This document shows positions 34,928 through 44,174 of a DNA stretch of 64,000 nucleotides, one piece after another. The number at the start of each line of letters is the position of its first letter. The stretch's first letter is position 1. The DNA is from Cytophagaceae bacterium (GTDB lineage: Bacteria > Bacteroidota > Bacteroidia > Cytophagales > Flexibacteraceae): NCBI GenBank assembly GCA_027487695.1, contig JAIYDB010000069.1, positions 1 to 64,000 of the forward strand, written 5' to 3'. The notes below the pieces were generated by a model. It did not search any database, was not told the origin of the DNA, and was given only the letters and a program-made list of their open reading frames with translations. The translations under genes were made by a program, and so were the position numbers.

Positions 34928-35499
34928 TAGAAGTGGAACTGATTTTTTGCCAACTTAATTGCAATAGCTAACAATATGATACCGAATACCTTTCTCAGGA
35001 TACCTACGCCGCCCTTACCTAGCTTACGTTCAATGAAATTGATACTTCTAAGCACCAGATAAATAAATACGAGATTTACTAAAATACCTACTAAAATATC
35101 CCAGTCTTGGTACTCACTTTTTAAGGAGATAATTGTAGTCATGGTACCTGCTCCCGCAATAATTGGGAATGCTAACGGCATTACACTACTGCTTTTATCT
35201 TCTGCCTCAGGAACAAAAATGGTTTTACCTAAAATCATTTCCATACCAAGTAAGAACAAGATAATTGCACCCGCTAAAGCGAACGATTGCAGATCTACCC
35301 CAAAAAGTTTTAAAATGCCGTCGCCTAAAAACAGGAATACAATCATAATAACACCTGCAACGATAGTAGCCTTTTTAGACTGAATGTTGCCTGCTCTAGC
35401 TTTAAGCTGTAAAATGATAGGAATAGCACCCAAAATATCGATTACCGAAAACAGGATAAGCGTTACTTTGATAATATCTTCTGGATTTAGAAAATTCAT
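34927..35499 (-). CDS. MarC family integral membrane protein
   Basis: A 190-residue membrane protein with six helices. The family pattern is visible as FSVIDILGAIPIILQL, GVDLQSFALAGAIILFLLGMEM and AFPIIAGAGTMTTIISL. The function of the family is unclear; an early link with multiple antibiotic resistance was withdrawn. It is the first gene of the minus-strand run marC, RNase H1, membrane fusion protein, LolA-like, pyrF. Confidence 0.92.
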   Translation of the reverse strand: MNFLNPEDIIKVTLILFSVIDILGAIPIILQLKARAGNIQSKKATIVAGVIMIVFLFLGDGILKLFGVDLQSFALAGAIILFLLGMEMILGKTIFVPEAEDKSSSVMPLAFPIIAGAGTMTTIISLKSEYQDWDILVGILVNLVFIYLVLRSINFIERKLGKGGVGILRKVFGIILLAIAIKLAKNQFHF

Positions 35500-35555
35500 A
35501 GGTAGAAATTATGCCGCAATTTGCGTAATTATCGGCTCATTGCCATACCCAAATA

Positions 35556-35948
35556 ATGAACTTACCTGAAAATAAGAAACATAGATATTTAGTTACAGCT
35601 TCTGATTTTGCCATTTTCAATGGTACCATCATTCATATGGTATGTAGTACTTATGCACTTACTCGTGAATTTGAGTGGGCTGGAAGGCTTGTTTTGCTAC
35701 CGCTTTTACAAGATGGTGAAGAAGGGATAGGGACTTGTGTGCATTTAGAGCACCTTGCCCCAGCATTTGAAGGTGAAGAGGTGCTATTTACAGCAACTCC
35801 CCGACCGTGGCAAACAGGCGAGGAGTTATTAGTTGATATTGAGGCTTTTGTTGGCAATAGGAAAATAGCAACTGGTTATACTGGTCAGCGGATATTACCT
35901 AAAGCTACCATTCAAAAGGTTTTCGAAAAGGCAAAATCTATTAGTTAA
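35556..35948 (+). CDS. Hotdog-fold thioesterase-like protein (FlK-like)
   Basis: A 130-residue cytoplasmic protein. The sequence LLPLLQDGEEGIGTCVHLEHLAPAFEGEEVLF resembles (in two parts, LLPLLQDGEEGIGTC and VHLEHLAPAFEGEEV) the fluoroacetyl-CoA thioesterase FlK group, where the helix is followed by a strand with a Thr/His/Glu active site. Here the T in GIGTCVHLEHLAP and an upstream Glu and His are candidates. The substrate is unknown; fluoroacetate resistance should not be assumed. It is divergent from marC and overlaps the convergent OmpA-family gene by eight bases. Confidence 0.6.
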   Translation: MNLPENKKHRYLVTASDFAIFNGTIIHMVCSTYALTREFEWAGRLVLLPLLQDGEEGIGTCVHLEHLAPAFEGEEVLFTATPRPWQTGEELLVDIEAFVGNRKIATGYTGQRILPKATIQKVFEKAKSIS

Positions 35949-37875
35949 TCACAAATTCAATACGGCGATTGATTTGTTGGGCTCCACCAGTTTTCACTAA
36001 TGGTTTGGTTTCTCCATAGCCAACCGTTTTAATGCGTTTACTTTCTATACCTTTACTCTCCAGATAAGTTTGAACACTGGCGGCACGCTTTTGGCTAAGG
36101 ATTAGGTTATCTTTATCAGGACCAACATCGTCGGTATGGCCTTCTACGGTTATGCTTACCGCTTGGTTAATTTCCATAAACTGGTATAGGTTATCTAATT
36201 CAGCTAACGATTCGTTTCTTAAGTCCCATTTTTTGGTATCGAAGTAAAGGTTGGTCATAGTGGTACGACTACCCTTCTTCACTTTTTCCAAAGGAATGTC
36301 TACTTCTTTAGGTTTTAGGCTATCTTCCTTTTCTACGTTGAAAGTCAAACTCTTATACAAATAGCCTGGCTCAGCTACAAATAGTCCATAGGTTTTACCA
36401 GCATTAATAACTGCCAAATATTTACCAGAGAAAGGATCTGATTTCACCCTATAGGTACTATTGTTTTGTGCTAAATCAACCACTTGAATACTAGCCGAAA
36501 TTGATGCTTTCGTTTCAGCATCGTAAACTCTACCTTTTACGTAGGTAGTTGCCGGGTTAATGGTCCAATCAGATGGGATTGGGAAAGTTTTTATCTTTAC
36601 AGATTTACTATCCTTCTTTCCCCTTACTTCTTCATTAAAGAAGGCAGATTTACCGTTTGGCGAAATCACCAAACCTGTTTCTTGCAAGTGTGAATTTACT
36701 GGATGTCCTAAGTTTAATGGTGGCGAAAAACCTAATGGCGTTTTATAGCAATAAAACAAATCTAGTCCGCCCATACCGGGTAAGCCATTGCTTGCATAAA
36801 ACAAGGTGGTATTATTAGCGTGGATAAAAGGGGTAAACTCATCCTTTTCAGTATTGATACCTACGCCCATATTCACAGGGTCGCCAAATTGACCGCGAGC
36901 ACCTGAACGGGTACTTACATATAGATCGTATCCGCCTAAGCCACCTTTTCTGTTACTTACAAAATAGAGTTCAGTTCCATCTGCATTTAAGCTTGGCTGA
37001 CTTTCCCACGCACCAGAGTTCACTTCAGAAATGTTGTTGGGCTGGCTCCAGCTATCACCATCTTTATAACTTACATACAAATCGCAACTGCCTAAACCAC
37101 CAGGTCTGTCGCAACCAGTAAATACCATTACCCTACCATCGGCACTAATGGAGGCAGAGCCTTCATTATCACGTGTATTTATTTTGCCTTTCACAGGTTT
37201 GCACTGCTGCCATTGGCCATTTACAAACTCACTTTCAAAGATATTTTCATCATAAGCGGCACCAATACCCGTTCTGGCTGTAAAAATCATTAAAGTTCCA
37301 TCACCATTTAACGATGGCGAATATTGTAAAGGATTGCTATTAACCGTAGCTGGCAATTCTACTATATCTAACTTCTTAGATTTTTTAAGTTGAGCTAAGG
37401 CAAAGTCAATTTTGGTTCTGTAGAGTTTAAACTCTTCTTTAAAACCAGTATTGGAAAGTTGATCAGGATTAATTTTATCTAAATAAACCTGACTTTCTTG
37501 GTACTGACCACTATCTAAAAAGAACCTAGAAACTCGTAAGGCCACATCGGCTACTAGGGGATTTTCAGGGTCTTTGGCAATGAAAGTTTGAAGGTGACCA
37601 ATGCCTGCCCTTCTGTACCTATCGTTATTCAGAAAAAGTAAATTACCTAGGCGGTAGTGTGCCTGAGCAAAGTTAGAATCGGCATTAACGGCATCTGTAT
37701 AGGAAAGTATAGCATTATTCCAAAGCCTATCCGTTTCCTCCTTCTGGGCTCTAATAAAGGCCTTTTTAGCCTTTTTACTGGAGGTTTTGAGTTCATCCTG
37801 AGCTTGAACTGTACCCGTTAAACCACAAAAAAGGGCTAGTAAGCAAATACCAGCCCATAAAAATCGGTAATTCAT
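35941..37875 (-). CDS. TPR / PD40 propeller / OmpA-domain outer-membrane protein, PorE-like
   Basis: A 644-residue envelope protein. A signal peptide ends at VQAQ (about 25). TPR helices cover about 26-165, a PD40 beta propeller about 170-440 (repeats such as PSLNGDGTLMIFTAR, ASISADGRVMVFTG, PSLNADGTELYFVSN), a carboxypeptidase-regulatory-like domain about 440-525 (YVKGRVYDAETKASISASIQ), and an OmpA C-terminal peptidoglycan-binding domain to the end (VEGHTDDVGPDKDNLILSQ). This is the domain order of PorE (PG1058) of the type IX secretion system in Porphyromonas. Bacteroidota genomes carry several paralogues with this layout, so the T9SS role is inference. It shares one base with the epimerase stop upstream. 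Confidence 0.88.
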   Translation of the reverse strand: MNYRFLWAGICLLALFCGLTGTVQAQDELKTSSKKAKKAFIRAQKEETDRLWNNAILSYTDAVNADSNFAQAHYRLGNLLFLNNDRYRRAGIGHLQTFIAKDPENPLVADVALRVSRFFLDSGQYQESQVYLDKINPDQLSNTGFKEEFKLYRTKIDFALAQLKKSKKLDIVELPATVNSNPLQYSPSLNGDGTLMIFTARTGIGAAYDENIFESEFVNGQWQQCKPVKGKINTRDNEGSASISADGRVMVFTGCDRPGGLGSCDLYVSYKDGDSWSQPNNISEVNSGAWESQPSLNADGTELYFVSNRKGGLGGYDLYVSTRSGARGQFGDPVNMGVGINTEKDEFTPFIHANNTTLFYASNGLPGMGGLDLFYCYKTPLGFSPPLNLGHPVNSHLQETGLVISPNGKSAFFNEEVRGKKDSKSVKIKTFPIPSDWTINPATTYVKGRVYDAETKASISASIQVVDLAQNNSTYRVKSDPFSGKYLAVINAGKTYGLFVAEPGYLYKSLTFNVEKEDSLKPKEVDIPLEKVKKGSRTTMTNLYFDTKKWDLRNESLAELDNLYQFMEINQAVSITVEGHTDDVGPDKDNLILSQKRAASVQTYLESKGIESKRIKTVGYGETKPLVKTGGAQQINRRIEFVIN

Positions 37876-38747
37876 TATTGTAGGGTTATTTGATAACTAC
37901 GCTTAAAGATTTCTTTAGGTGCAAGTGTAACCAATTCATCTTTCAATTGAAAGTTAAGATCATGGTCTTCAAAATCGGCGTGACCACACCAAGGTTCAAG
38001 GCATACAAAAGGCACATCGTCTTTGCCCCAAGTACCAAACCAAGGAAAATCACTAATGCTCATTTGTACTCTGTAATTTAGTTTTTCGCAAACTAAGGCA
38101 ATCCACTTACTTTTTAGACCTGAGAAAACCAAGGCATCGTTAGCATATAGTTGCTTGTTTAAAGGCAACTTAGTACCAACCATTAATGGATTTGCTGAAG
38201 GTTGCTTCTTAACCAAACCACCTTGCAAAGGATGGTTATGTAAATACTCTTCTTGCTCGAACTCTAGGTAGTAATCGTATAAGTTAGCACCTTCTTCTTC
38301 AAGAATATTAAAGGCAGGATGCCCTCCAATGCTAAATAAAAGCTGACCTAAATTACTGGTATTCTGAACTTCATACCCAACTTTTACAGAACTACCATCT
38401 AACTGATAGCTTATCAATAGCTTGAAAGGAAAAGGGAAAACCTTTAAGGTATTTTCGTTTTCAGTTAATGAGAATACTAGCTTATCTGCTGCTTGTTCTT
38501 CTAGACTGAAATCCAAGTCGCGAGCAAAGCCATGCTGGGGAAGGTTATACTCAGTTTCGTTATAGAAGTAAGTGTTGTTCTTCAGTTTTCCAACAATAGG
38601 AAAAAGTACAGGTGCTCTGCGTCCCCAAACTGCAGGGTCGCCTTGCCATAAGTATTCCCGATTATTTGCTGTTTTAACACTGCAAAGTTCGGCACCAACT
38701 GTATCTATAATTATATGTAAAAACTCGTTTTTGAGGGTGTAATTCAT
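37875..38747 (-). CDS. Aldose 1-epimerase family protein (LacX-like)
   Basis: Galactose-mutarotase-like beta-sandwich enzyme of 290 residues. Family pattern: EYLWQGDPAVWGRRAPVLFP, PQHGFARDLDFSLEE with the conserved histidine, FSIGGHPAFNI with a second catalytic-type histidine, and FVCLEPWCGHAD with the glutamate. The natural sugar is unknown. It ends in TAATG with the PorE-like gene and starts 12 bases after holB, so the three probably share a transcript. Confidence 0.88.
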   Translation of the reverse strand: MNYTLKNEFLHIIIDTVGAELCSVKTANNREYLWQGDPAVWGRRAPVLFPIVGKLKNNTYFYNETEYNLPQHGFARDLDFSLEEQAADKLVFSLTENENTLKVFPFPFKLLISYQLDGSSVKVGYEVQNTSNLGQLLFSIGGHPAFNILEEEGANLYDYYLEFEQEEYLHNHPLQGGLVKKQPSANPLMVGTKLPLNKQLYANDALVFSGLKSKWIALVCEKLNYRVQMSISDFPWFGTWGKDDVPFVCLEPWCGHADFEDHDLNFQLKDELVTLAPKEIFKRSYQITLQ

Positions 38748-38759
38748 TGTAAGTAGTTA

Positions 38760-39896
38760 TTAAGGTGCTGGTTGCCTAAAAGCCTGCATCAATTGCAAGG
38801 AGCTATCTAAGAAAATCATCTTAGGGTTGCCGTTGCGTTCAATATGGGTATAGCCTTGACTCAGCATTTCGAAAATATGGTCAATATTTCCAAGGTGAAT
38901 GTACGGACTAAATTTTTCAATAAAGGCAAATTCTTCTTTAGGAAGTTTAACTAACTCAGGCACTTGCTTGTTCATAACAAAAGCCTTTCTTATCATTTGG
39001 CAACTGTAAAGCAAAAAACTTTTTTGCACTTCCCTACCCAACTTAGCAAAGACATCTGTATCATCTACCATATCAATTACCTTTTTTCCAAAACAATGGC
39101 GCATCCATTCACTGAAAAAAGGAAAGAAAGGGTCGGTTTCGTGGGCAATCATTTTTATAGCTGCATTCAAATTACCATCGGCAAGTAGGGCTATTTGTTG
39201 GGCCTGCTTTTCTTGTATTCCTTCATGGGCAATTAGGTAATCGGCAATTTGCTGTTCGTCAAATTGCGGTACCGAAATAGCTTGAGTGCGGCTGGTAATG
39301 GTAATAAGGAGCTGTTCAGGCTCATTGGTTACCAAAAAGAAGAGTGTTTGATGCTGAGGCTCCTCTAAAATTTTGAGCAAAGCATTGGCAGCTTGGGTAT
39401 TAAAGTATTCTGGCAACCAAATAATTACCACTTTATACTTGCCTTCATAGGCTACAAGACTTACTGAATCTTTAATCACTCTAGCTTCATCAACGGGAAT
39501 TGATAGCTGTTTATTGGCTACTCCTATAGTTTCTGCCCAATCATTTTCGTTCAGATATGGGTTTTTGGCTATGATATTCCTAAAATCCTTAATGAAATAT
39601 TGCCTTGATGGTGGTTCATTTTTAGGCACATTTTCATTGCGTGCCATTGGGAAAAAAAAGTTCACATCAGGATGAGCCAGCTTGCTCATTTTTTTACACG
39701 ACGAGCATTCTCCACAGCTATCGGTATCTGTTGGTTGTTCGCAGTTTAAGTAGGTAGCAAAGGAAATTGCTAGCGTTAAATTAGCGGTTCCCTCTTGTCC
39801 CTTAAATAATAAACCATGCGCAACCTTCTGATTTTGAGCAGCTTTAATCAAAACCTGCTTAATATCCTGATGCCCTGGAATAGCTGAAAACTGCAT
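38760..39896 (-). CDS. holB: DNA polymerase III, delta-prime subunit
   Basis: Stator subunit of the clamp loader. The 378 residues show an AAA+ fold with a degenerate P-loop (LLFKGQEGTANLTLAISF; the Walker lysine is absent, as expected for a subunit that need not bind ATP), a zinc module CEQPTDTDSCGECSSCKKM, and the SRC-like ITSRTQAISVP and NALLKILEEP motifs. Convergence of these features supports delta-prime over tau/gamma. Confidence 0.92.
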   Translation of the reverse strand: MQFSAIPGHQDIKQVLIKAAQNQKVAHGLLFKGQEGTANLTLAISFATYLNCEQPTDTDSCGECSSCKKMSKLAHPDVNFFFPMARNENVPKNEPPSRQYFIKDFRNIIAKNPYLNENDWAETIGVANKQLSIPVDEARVIKDSVSLVAYEGKYKVVIIWLPEYFNTQAANALLKILEEPQHQTLFFLVTNEPEQLLITITSRTQAISVPQFDEQQIADYLIAHEGIQEKQAQQIALLADGNLNAAIKMIAHETDPFFPFFSEWMRHCFGKKVIDMVDDTDVFAKLGREVQKSFLLYSCQMIRKAFVMNKQVPELVKLPKEEFAFIEKFSPYIHLGNIDHIFEMLSQGYTHIERNGNPKMIFLDSSLQLMQAFRQPAP

Positions 39897-39936
39897 AATA
39901 GATACTCCCGAATAACTTTTATTGGCAACACAACGT

Positions 39937-39944
39937 TACCTTTG
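39937..39944 (+). promoter_or_regulatory. -7 promoter box TACCTTTG
   Basis: Perfect TAnnTTTG box 22 bases before the ATG at 39967; the upstream box is weak (TTTT at 39917-39920). It would drive the small membrane gene, yjbR and possibly the glycosyltransferase. Confidence 0.45.
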
Positions 39945-39966
39945 TTGAACTAATATTACGGTATAA

Positions 39967-40185
39967 ATGGCAAATTACCCCGAACAAACCCCTCGAACCA
40001 AAAATACTTGGAAAGATTATTTTGCTTTGAGCGAAGTGCTTACCTATTTCTTCAGAAAATCTGACCCAAATAGAAAACCTAACTTCAATTTAAAGATGAT
40101 GCACGGCATCAATAAAATCTCGATGGTTATGTTTTTGATTTGTCTTATCGTTATCATTGTACGCACCATAGCGCGCAATATGTAA
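39967..40185 (+). CDS. Small single-helix membrane protein, possibly DUF6728
   Basis: A 72-residue protein. A polar N-terminus with WKDYFALSEVLTYFFRKSDP precedes one C-terminal helix (ISMVMFLICLIVIIVRTIA). The FALSEV..YFFRK segment resembles a small Bacteroidota family of unknown function that I recall as DUF6728; I am not certain of that number. Its stop shares a base with the yjbR ATG, so it is a real translated gene. Confidence 0.6.
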   Translation: MANYPEQTPRTKNTWKDYFALSEVLTYFFRKSDPNRKPNFNLKMMHGINKISMVMFLICLIVIIVRTIARNM

Positions 40186-40538
40186 TGGACTTAGAAAATT
40201 TACGAACCTATTGCCTAAGTAAACCAGGTACCAGCGAAGATACTCCCTTCGATGCAAATACGCTCGTTTTTAGGGTAGGAGGAAAAATTTTCTTGTTTAC
40301 AAATATAGCAAATGAGGGTCCATTAAGCTTTAGTGTAAAGAACGAACCCGAAAAAGTTGTTGAACTTAAAGACCACTTCGAAGGCATTTTACCAGGATAT
40401 CATTTGAATAAGAAATTCTGGATTACAGTAAATATGGGTACAGACGTAAATACTCCATTGGCTTTGCAGCTTATTGATAAAAGCTATGAAATGGTTTGTT
40501 CTAGTCTACCTAAGAAAGTGCAAGCAACATTAGAGTAA
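40185..40538 (+). CDS. MmcQ/YjbR family protein
   Basis: A 117-residue protein with the CyaY-like YjbR fold: MDLENLRTYCLSKPGTSEDTPFDANTLVFRVGGKIF is the typical start (shown in two parts: MDLENLRTYCLSKPG and FRVGGKIFLFTN), and LPGYHLNKKFWITV is the conserved middle. I chose the ATG at 40185, which overlaps the preceding stop as TAATG; the ATG at 40140 adds 15 residues from another frame. A DNA-binding role has been suggested for the family but is not shown. Confidence 0.88.
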   Translation: MDLENLRTYCLSKPGTSEDTPFDANTLVFRVGGKIFLFTNIANEGPLSFSVKNEPEKVVELKDHFEGILPGYHLNKKFWITVNMGTDVNTPLALQLIDKSYEMVCSSLPKKVQATLE

Positions 40539-40562
40539 CTCACTTTTAGCCAATTTTTAACC

Positions 40563-41534
40563 TTGAAAATTCTAATTCTTCGATATTCCTCCATTGGCGA
40601 TATAGTGCTTACTACACCTGTAATCAGGTGCGTAAAACAGCAGGTTCCAAATGCTGAAGTGCACTTTGCTACAAAGGAGATATTTCAAGATATAGTAGCT
40701 TACAATCCTTACCTAACCAAAGTACACCTTTTAGGAAAAGATACTCAAGCCCATATTAAATCCTTAAAAGAAGAGAAGTTTGACCTTATCTTAGATTTAC
40801 ACAATAACCTAAGAACAAAGCGAATTGCTTGGGCAATAGGGGTAAAATCTATTTCATTTGATAAGCTCAATATCCAAAAGTACTTATTAGTTAACTTTAA
40901 ATGGAACCAATTACCAGATATCCATATCGTTGATAGGTACTTGGCTACAGCTAAAACCTTAGGAGTAAAGAACGATAGTTTAGGATTGGATTACTTTTAC
41001 CCTTCTAATTTTGATAATACCAAAGTCTTAGAACTGGTAAGTAATAAAGCCCCTTACACTGCTTTGGTAATTGGGGCTAACCATACTACTAAGAAACTTC
41101 CTCTAGTTAAGTTGGTGGAACTACTTAATAACCTTAAAGGTAATGTTGTATTGCTTGGTGGAAAAGCAGAAGTTGAGGAAGCGCAAGAACTTTTAAAGCA
41201 GTCTGATTTTGCGCATTTGGATATCGTGAGTACAGTTGGGCTGTTTACTTTACATGAAAGTGCTTACGCCTTACAACTTGCTGAAAAAGTTATTACCCAC
41301 GATACTGGGCTCATGCACATAGCTGCTGCATTAAAAAAGCCAATCATCAGTATATGGGGCAATACAGTCCCTGAATTAGGAATGTATCCTTATTTGAGTC
41401 CGCATATTAACCTAGAAGTAAAAGGCTTAAACTGCCGACCTTGTTCCAAAATTGGCTTTAAGGCCTGCCCAAAGGGACATTTCAAATGTATGATGCTTCA
41501 AAACTTTGAAGGTATAGATACTTTAAAACCTTAA
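40563..41534 (+). CDS. Glycosyltransferase family 9 (heptosyltransferase-like)
   Basis: A GT-B enzyme of 323 residues, TTG start with the usual family N-terminus MKILILRYSSIGDIVLTTPV. The nucleotide-sugar binding part has VITHDTGLMHIAAALKKPII (motif D-T/S-G-x-x-H-x-A-A) and ISIWGNTVPELGMYPY. GT9 enzymes add heptose or other sugars to the lipopolysaccharide core. The donor is not known here. A cluster of cysteines near the C-terminus (NCRPCSKIGFKACPKGHFKC) is seen in many Bacteroidota members. Confidence 0.9.
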   Translation: MKILILRYSSIGDIVLTTPVIRCVKQQVPNAEVHFATKEIFQDIVAYNPYLTKVHLLGKDTQAHIKSLKEEKFDLILDLHNNLRTKRIAWAIGVKSISFDKLNIQKYLLVNFKWNQLPDIHIVDRYLATAKTLGVKNDSLGLDYFYPSNFDNTKVLELVSNKAPYTALVIGANHTTKKLPLVKLVELLNNLKGNVVLLGGKAEVEEAQELLKQSDFAHLDIVSTVGLFTLHESAYALQLAEKVITHDTGLMHIAAALKKPIISIWGNTVPELGMYPYLSPHINLEVKGLNCRPCSKIGFKACPKGHFKCMMLQNFEGIDTLKP

Positions 41535-41535
41535 C

Positions 41536-42468
41536 CTATTCTTTTTCAACAAGTACGGGTTTCTGTTCAGCAAATGCATTTGGCTTTAAACCCACGCCAA
41601 AACGCTGCGAATACTCATGTGTGAATACAGCACCAAAGAACAGGATAAGTGAACTGTACGATACCCAAAGCAATATTACAATTACAGAGCCCGCTGCACC
41701 ATAGGTGCTTCCAGGATTAGCCTGACTCAAATAATAGCTAATACATAACTTGCCTAAAGTAAAAAGTAGCGCTGTGAACAAGGAGCCAATCCAAACATTA
41801 GACCAGCGCATTTTTACATCAGGTAGTACTTTAAAAATAACACCAAAAAACAAGGTAAACATCCCAAGCGATACTAAATTATTTATTAAGTATATAACTA
41901 GGGCACTCACAAAGCTAAGATGACCTATTATCCAATGATAAAACGCTGACAATACCGAGTCTACCACCAAACTTACGAGTAATAAAAACCCAAGCATAGC
42001 CACCATTCCAAAGCTAAATGTTCTTGAAATGATATAATTTAGCCAAGCTTTTTGAGGCGTTACTTTTACACCCCAAATCAGGTTTAAGCTATTTTGTAAT
42101 TGTGTAAAAACTGCAGTTGCTGAAAACAAAATTGTAATGATTGAAATTACAGTTGCCTGCCAGCTATCCTTACTTAAAGAGGCTTTTGCTACCATATCCT
42201 GAATTTGCAAGGCACCTTCTTTGCCAATCAGGTTATTGATTTGGCGATACAATTCGCCACTCACAGCTTCTTTGCCAAACAAAAACCCAGAAGAGGATAT
42301 CACTACAATGATTAAGGCTGGTAAGCTAAAAATGGCATAATAACTTAAGGCAGCACTTAACACAAAAGGATCGTGGTTGTACCACCTTTCGTAAGTGGCT
42401 TTCAACAGTTGCCAAAGACCCTTTAAAGTCACCTTATTTCTTAAAGGAGTAGGAATTTCAGACATCAT
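41536..42468 (-). CDS. YihY/BrkB family inner-membrane protein
   Basis: A 310-residue protein with six helices. Family pattern: DPFVLSAALSYYAIFSLPAL, IISIITILFSATAVFTQLQN, LNLIWGV, and GSTYGAAGSVIVILLWVSYSS. The family was once called RNase BN, which is not supported. The start overlaps the AI-2E family gene by four bases. Confidence 0.92.
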   Translation of the reverse strand: MMSEIPTPLRNKVTLKGLWQLLKATYERWYNHDPFVLSAALSYYAIFSLPALIIVVISSSGFLFGKEAVSGELYRQINNLIGKEGALQIQDMVAKASLSKDSWQATVISIITILFSATAVFTQLQNSLNLIWGVKVTPQKAWLNYIISRTFSFGMVAMLGFLLLVSLVVDSVLSAFYHWIIGHLSFVSALVIYLINNLVSLGMFTLFFGVIFKVLPDVKMRWSNVWIGSLFTALLFTLGKLCISYYLSQANPGSTYGAAGSVIVILLWVSYSSLILFFGAVFTHEYSQRFGVGLKPNAFAEQKPVLVEKE

Positions 42469-43598
42469 TTTGATTCAATAACAATATGAGTTTCCTTAAA
42501 TTTCCTATAACCTGCAAGGTAATCTTCAAATGACTTTGAAGGAAAATCGTCGCTCAATAAATAGCTAAACTTTTGTGTTTCAGGAATGTAGTAAGTTATT
42601 GTTTTAGCAATTGCTGTCAAAGGGATTGCCAATATCATACCCGCTACACCCCAAAAAATTCCACCTACAAGTAGGCCAATAAAAGCAAATAATGCATTTA
42701 CGCTTACTTTACCACCTACTATTTTTGGAGTGATGAAATTTGCTTCCAACTGCTGAATAACTAGGTTCATTGGTATAATACCTAGTGCCCTCCACGATTC
42801 TTGGTAGTTAATAAGCGCAAACAAAAAAGGTAGTGCTGCCCCAAAAGTGGTACCTATATAAGGTATAATGGTAAGGATAGCTCCTAAAAACCCGAACAAA
42901 AAGGCATACTCAATTCCCAATAAACTAAGTCCTACGCTATTTAAAGTACCAACAATGAGCATTACTAATAACACCCCTTGGAAATAGTTAATGATAACAG
43001 CCTGAATTTCGTTTACTATTTTATTGATACTTGTTCGCCTTTCCTCTGCAAAAAATAGGAGTATGTAGTTCCTAAAGCCAGTTCTATACAGTAAAATCAG
43101 GAATGTAAATACGATACTCAAACTACCGAAAGTTAGAAAATCGCCTCCGGTGTTTACAGTTGATTGCAATAAGTTGGTACCTGTTTGAATGAGCTTGGAT
43201 TTATTATCGGCTAAGGTTTTGAGAATTTCTTTATTGGTGATGTTAAGGTTTTGTGCTAGAAAATCAAGCACCTCATAAAACAAGCGTTCCAGATTTTGCT
43301 TAAAATCAGTTACTTCAGAAAACAAGGCAGAAATCTGAGTTCCAAAAAACATAAGCAAGCCAGCAAGAAAAAGATTTACAAGAATCAATGTTGAAACTAT
43401 GGCCCAAACCCTTGAAAATCTTACACGCTCAAAAAGCCTGCAAATAGGTAGCAGCAAAACTGAAAAGACAATAGAAAAGGAAAATGGAACAAGTATAAAT
43501 TGCCCCAAGAACATTATTAAAATAGCCGAGCCTCCTACCAAAAGGTATGCCGCAAGTTCTACAGAAAAAGGGAAGGCAGATCTAGACTCCTTGGTCAT
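42465..43598 (-). CDS. AI-2E family transporter-like membrane protein
   Basis: A 377-residue membrane protein with about seven to eight helices. The family signature region is FLGAILTIIPYIGTTFGAALP followed by QQLEANFITPKIVGGKVSVN and GIFWGVAGMILAIPLTAIAK. Members include exporters of AI-2 (TqsA) and Na+/H+ antiporters, so the substrate cannot be assigned. A possible promoter box lies 25 bases upstream. Confidence 0.92.
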   Translation of the reverse strand: MTKESRSAFPFSVELAAYLLVGGSAILIMFLGQFILVPFSFSIVFSVLLLPICRLFERVRFSRVWAIVSTLILVNLFLAGLLMFFGTQISALFSEVTDFKQNLERLFYEVLDFLAQNLNITNKEILKTLADNKSKLIQTGTNLLQSTVNTGGDFLTFGSLSIVFTFLILLYRTGFRNYILLFFAEERRTSINKIVNEIQAVIINYFQGVLLVMLIVGTLNSVGLSLLGIEYAFLFGFLGAILTIIPYIGTTFGAALPFLFALINYQESWRALGIIPMNLVIQQLEANFITPKIVGGKVSVNALFAFIGLLVGGIFWGVAGMILAIPLTAIAKTITYYIPETQKFSYLLSDDFPSKSFEDYLAGYRKFKETHIVIESK

Positions 43599-44104
43599 TT
43601 GAGGTTTTATTGTTGGCTAAAACAAAGCTAATGCAAAACGTGGGACGAAACTAGTTACTGTAATAATAGCGATAAAATTCCATTACCTAACTACTAGGCA
43701 ACCATATAAAGTAAGAATTTTTCACAATATAGGCGCTTAAGCCAGCTTATGATCTATTAATGGAATATCATAAAAAAACACAAAGACAAAACATAATACT
43801 GAATAATTAATAAATTATAAAATAAAAAACCATTTATAAGTTGAAAAAAATAATTATTTGTGTTTTAATATCATTAAAACCTTGTAATCAGCCAAAAATC
43901 AATCATCAGGTGCAAAATAATACCACATTATATACAATAATTAATATTATTTGGCAAAAAACAAAACCTACAAAAACATAATCTTCTGTTTACTATATAT
44001 TTACAAAATATACTAAACTAGAAACCTTAAAAACAACAAAAGACAACCTTAAAAATTAACGCAAAGGACTACTACACAATAACCCTTCCAAAGCAGGAGT
44101 ATTC

Positions 44105-44134
44105 ATTGTTAAATGCATAATTTTCTTACCTTTG
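44105..44134 (+). promoter_or_regulatory. Promoter of the giant repeat protein gene
   Basis: ATTG (44105-44108) and TACCTTTG (44127-44134) are 18 bases apart, one mismatch from the consensus. The start should be near 44140, leaving a leader of about 48 bases. Confidence 0.55.
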
Positions 44135-44153
44135 TCTTATTAAAATAAGACAA
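44132..44153. promoter_or_regulatory. Inverted repeat across the predicted transcription start
   Basis: Arms TTGTCTTATT and AATAAGACAA (10 bp) around AA. It begins inside the -7 box and covers the predicted start, a usual place for a repressor operator. Confidence 0.5.
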
Positions 44154-44174
44154 CTGCTTATTTTTGGAGCAGTT
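44152..44174. promoter_or_regulatory. Second inverted repeat in the leader
   Basis: Arms AACTGCT and AGCAGTT (7 bp) around nine bases, directly after the first repeat and 14 bases before the ATG. It can form a hairpin in the mRNA leader or a second operator half. Confidence 0.4.

Noticed and set aside
41536-42468. Calling the YihY gene ribonuclease BN
   Set aside because: The old name was a misassignment; the sequence is a six-helix membrane protein without nuclease motifs.
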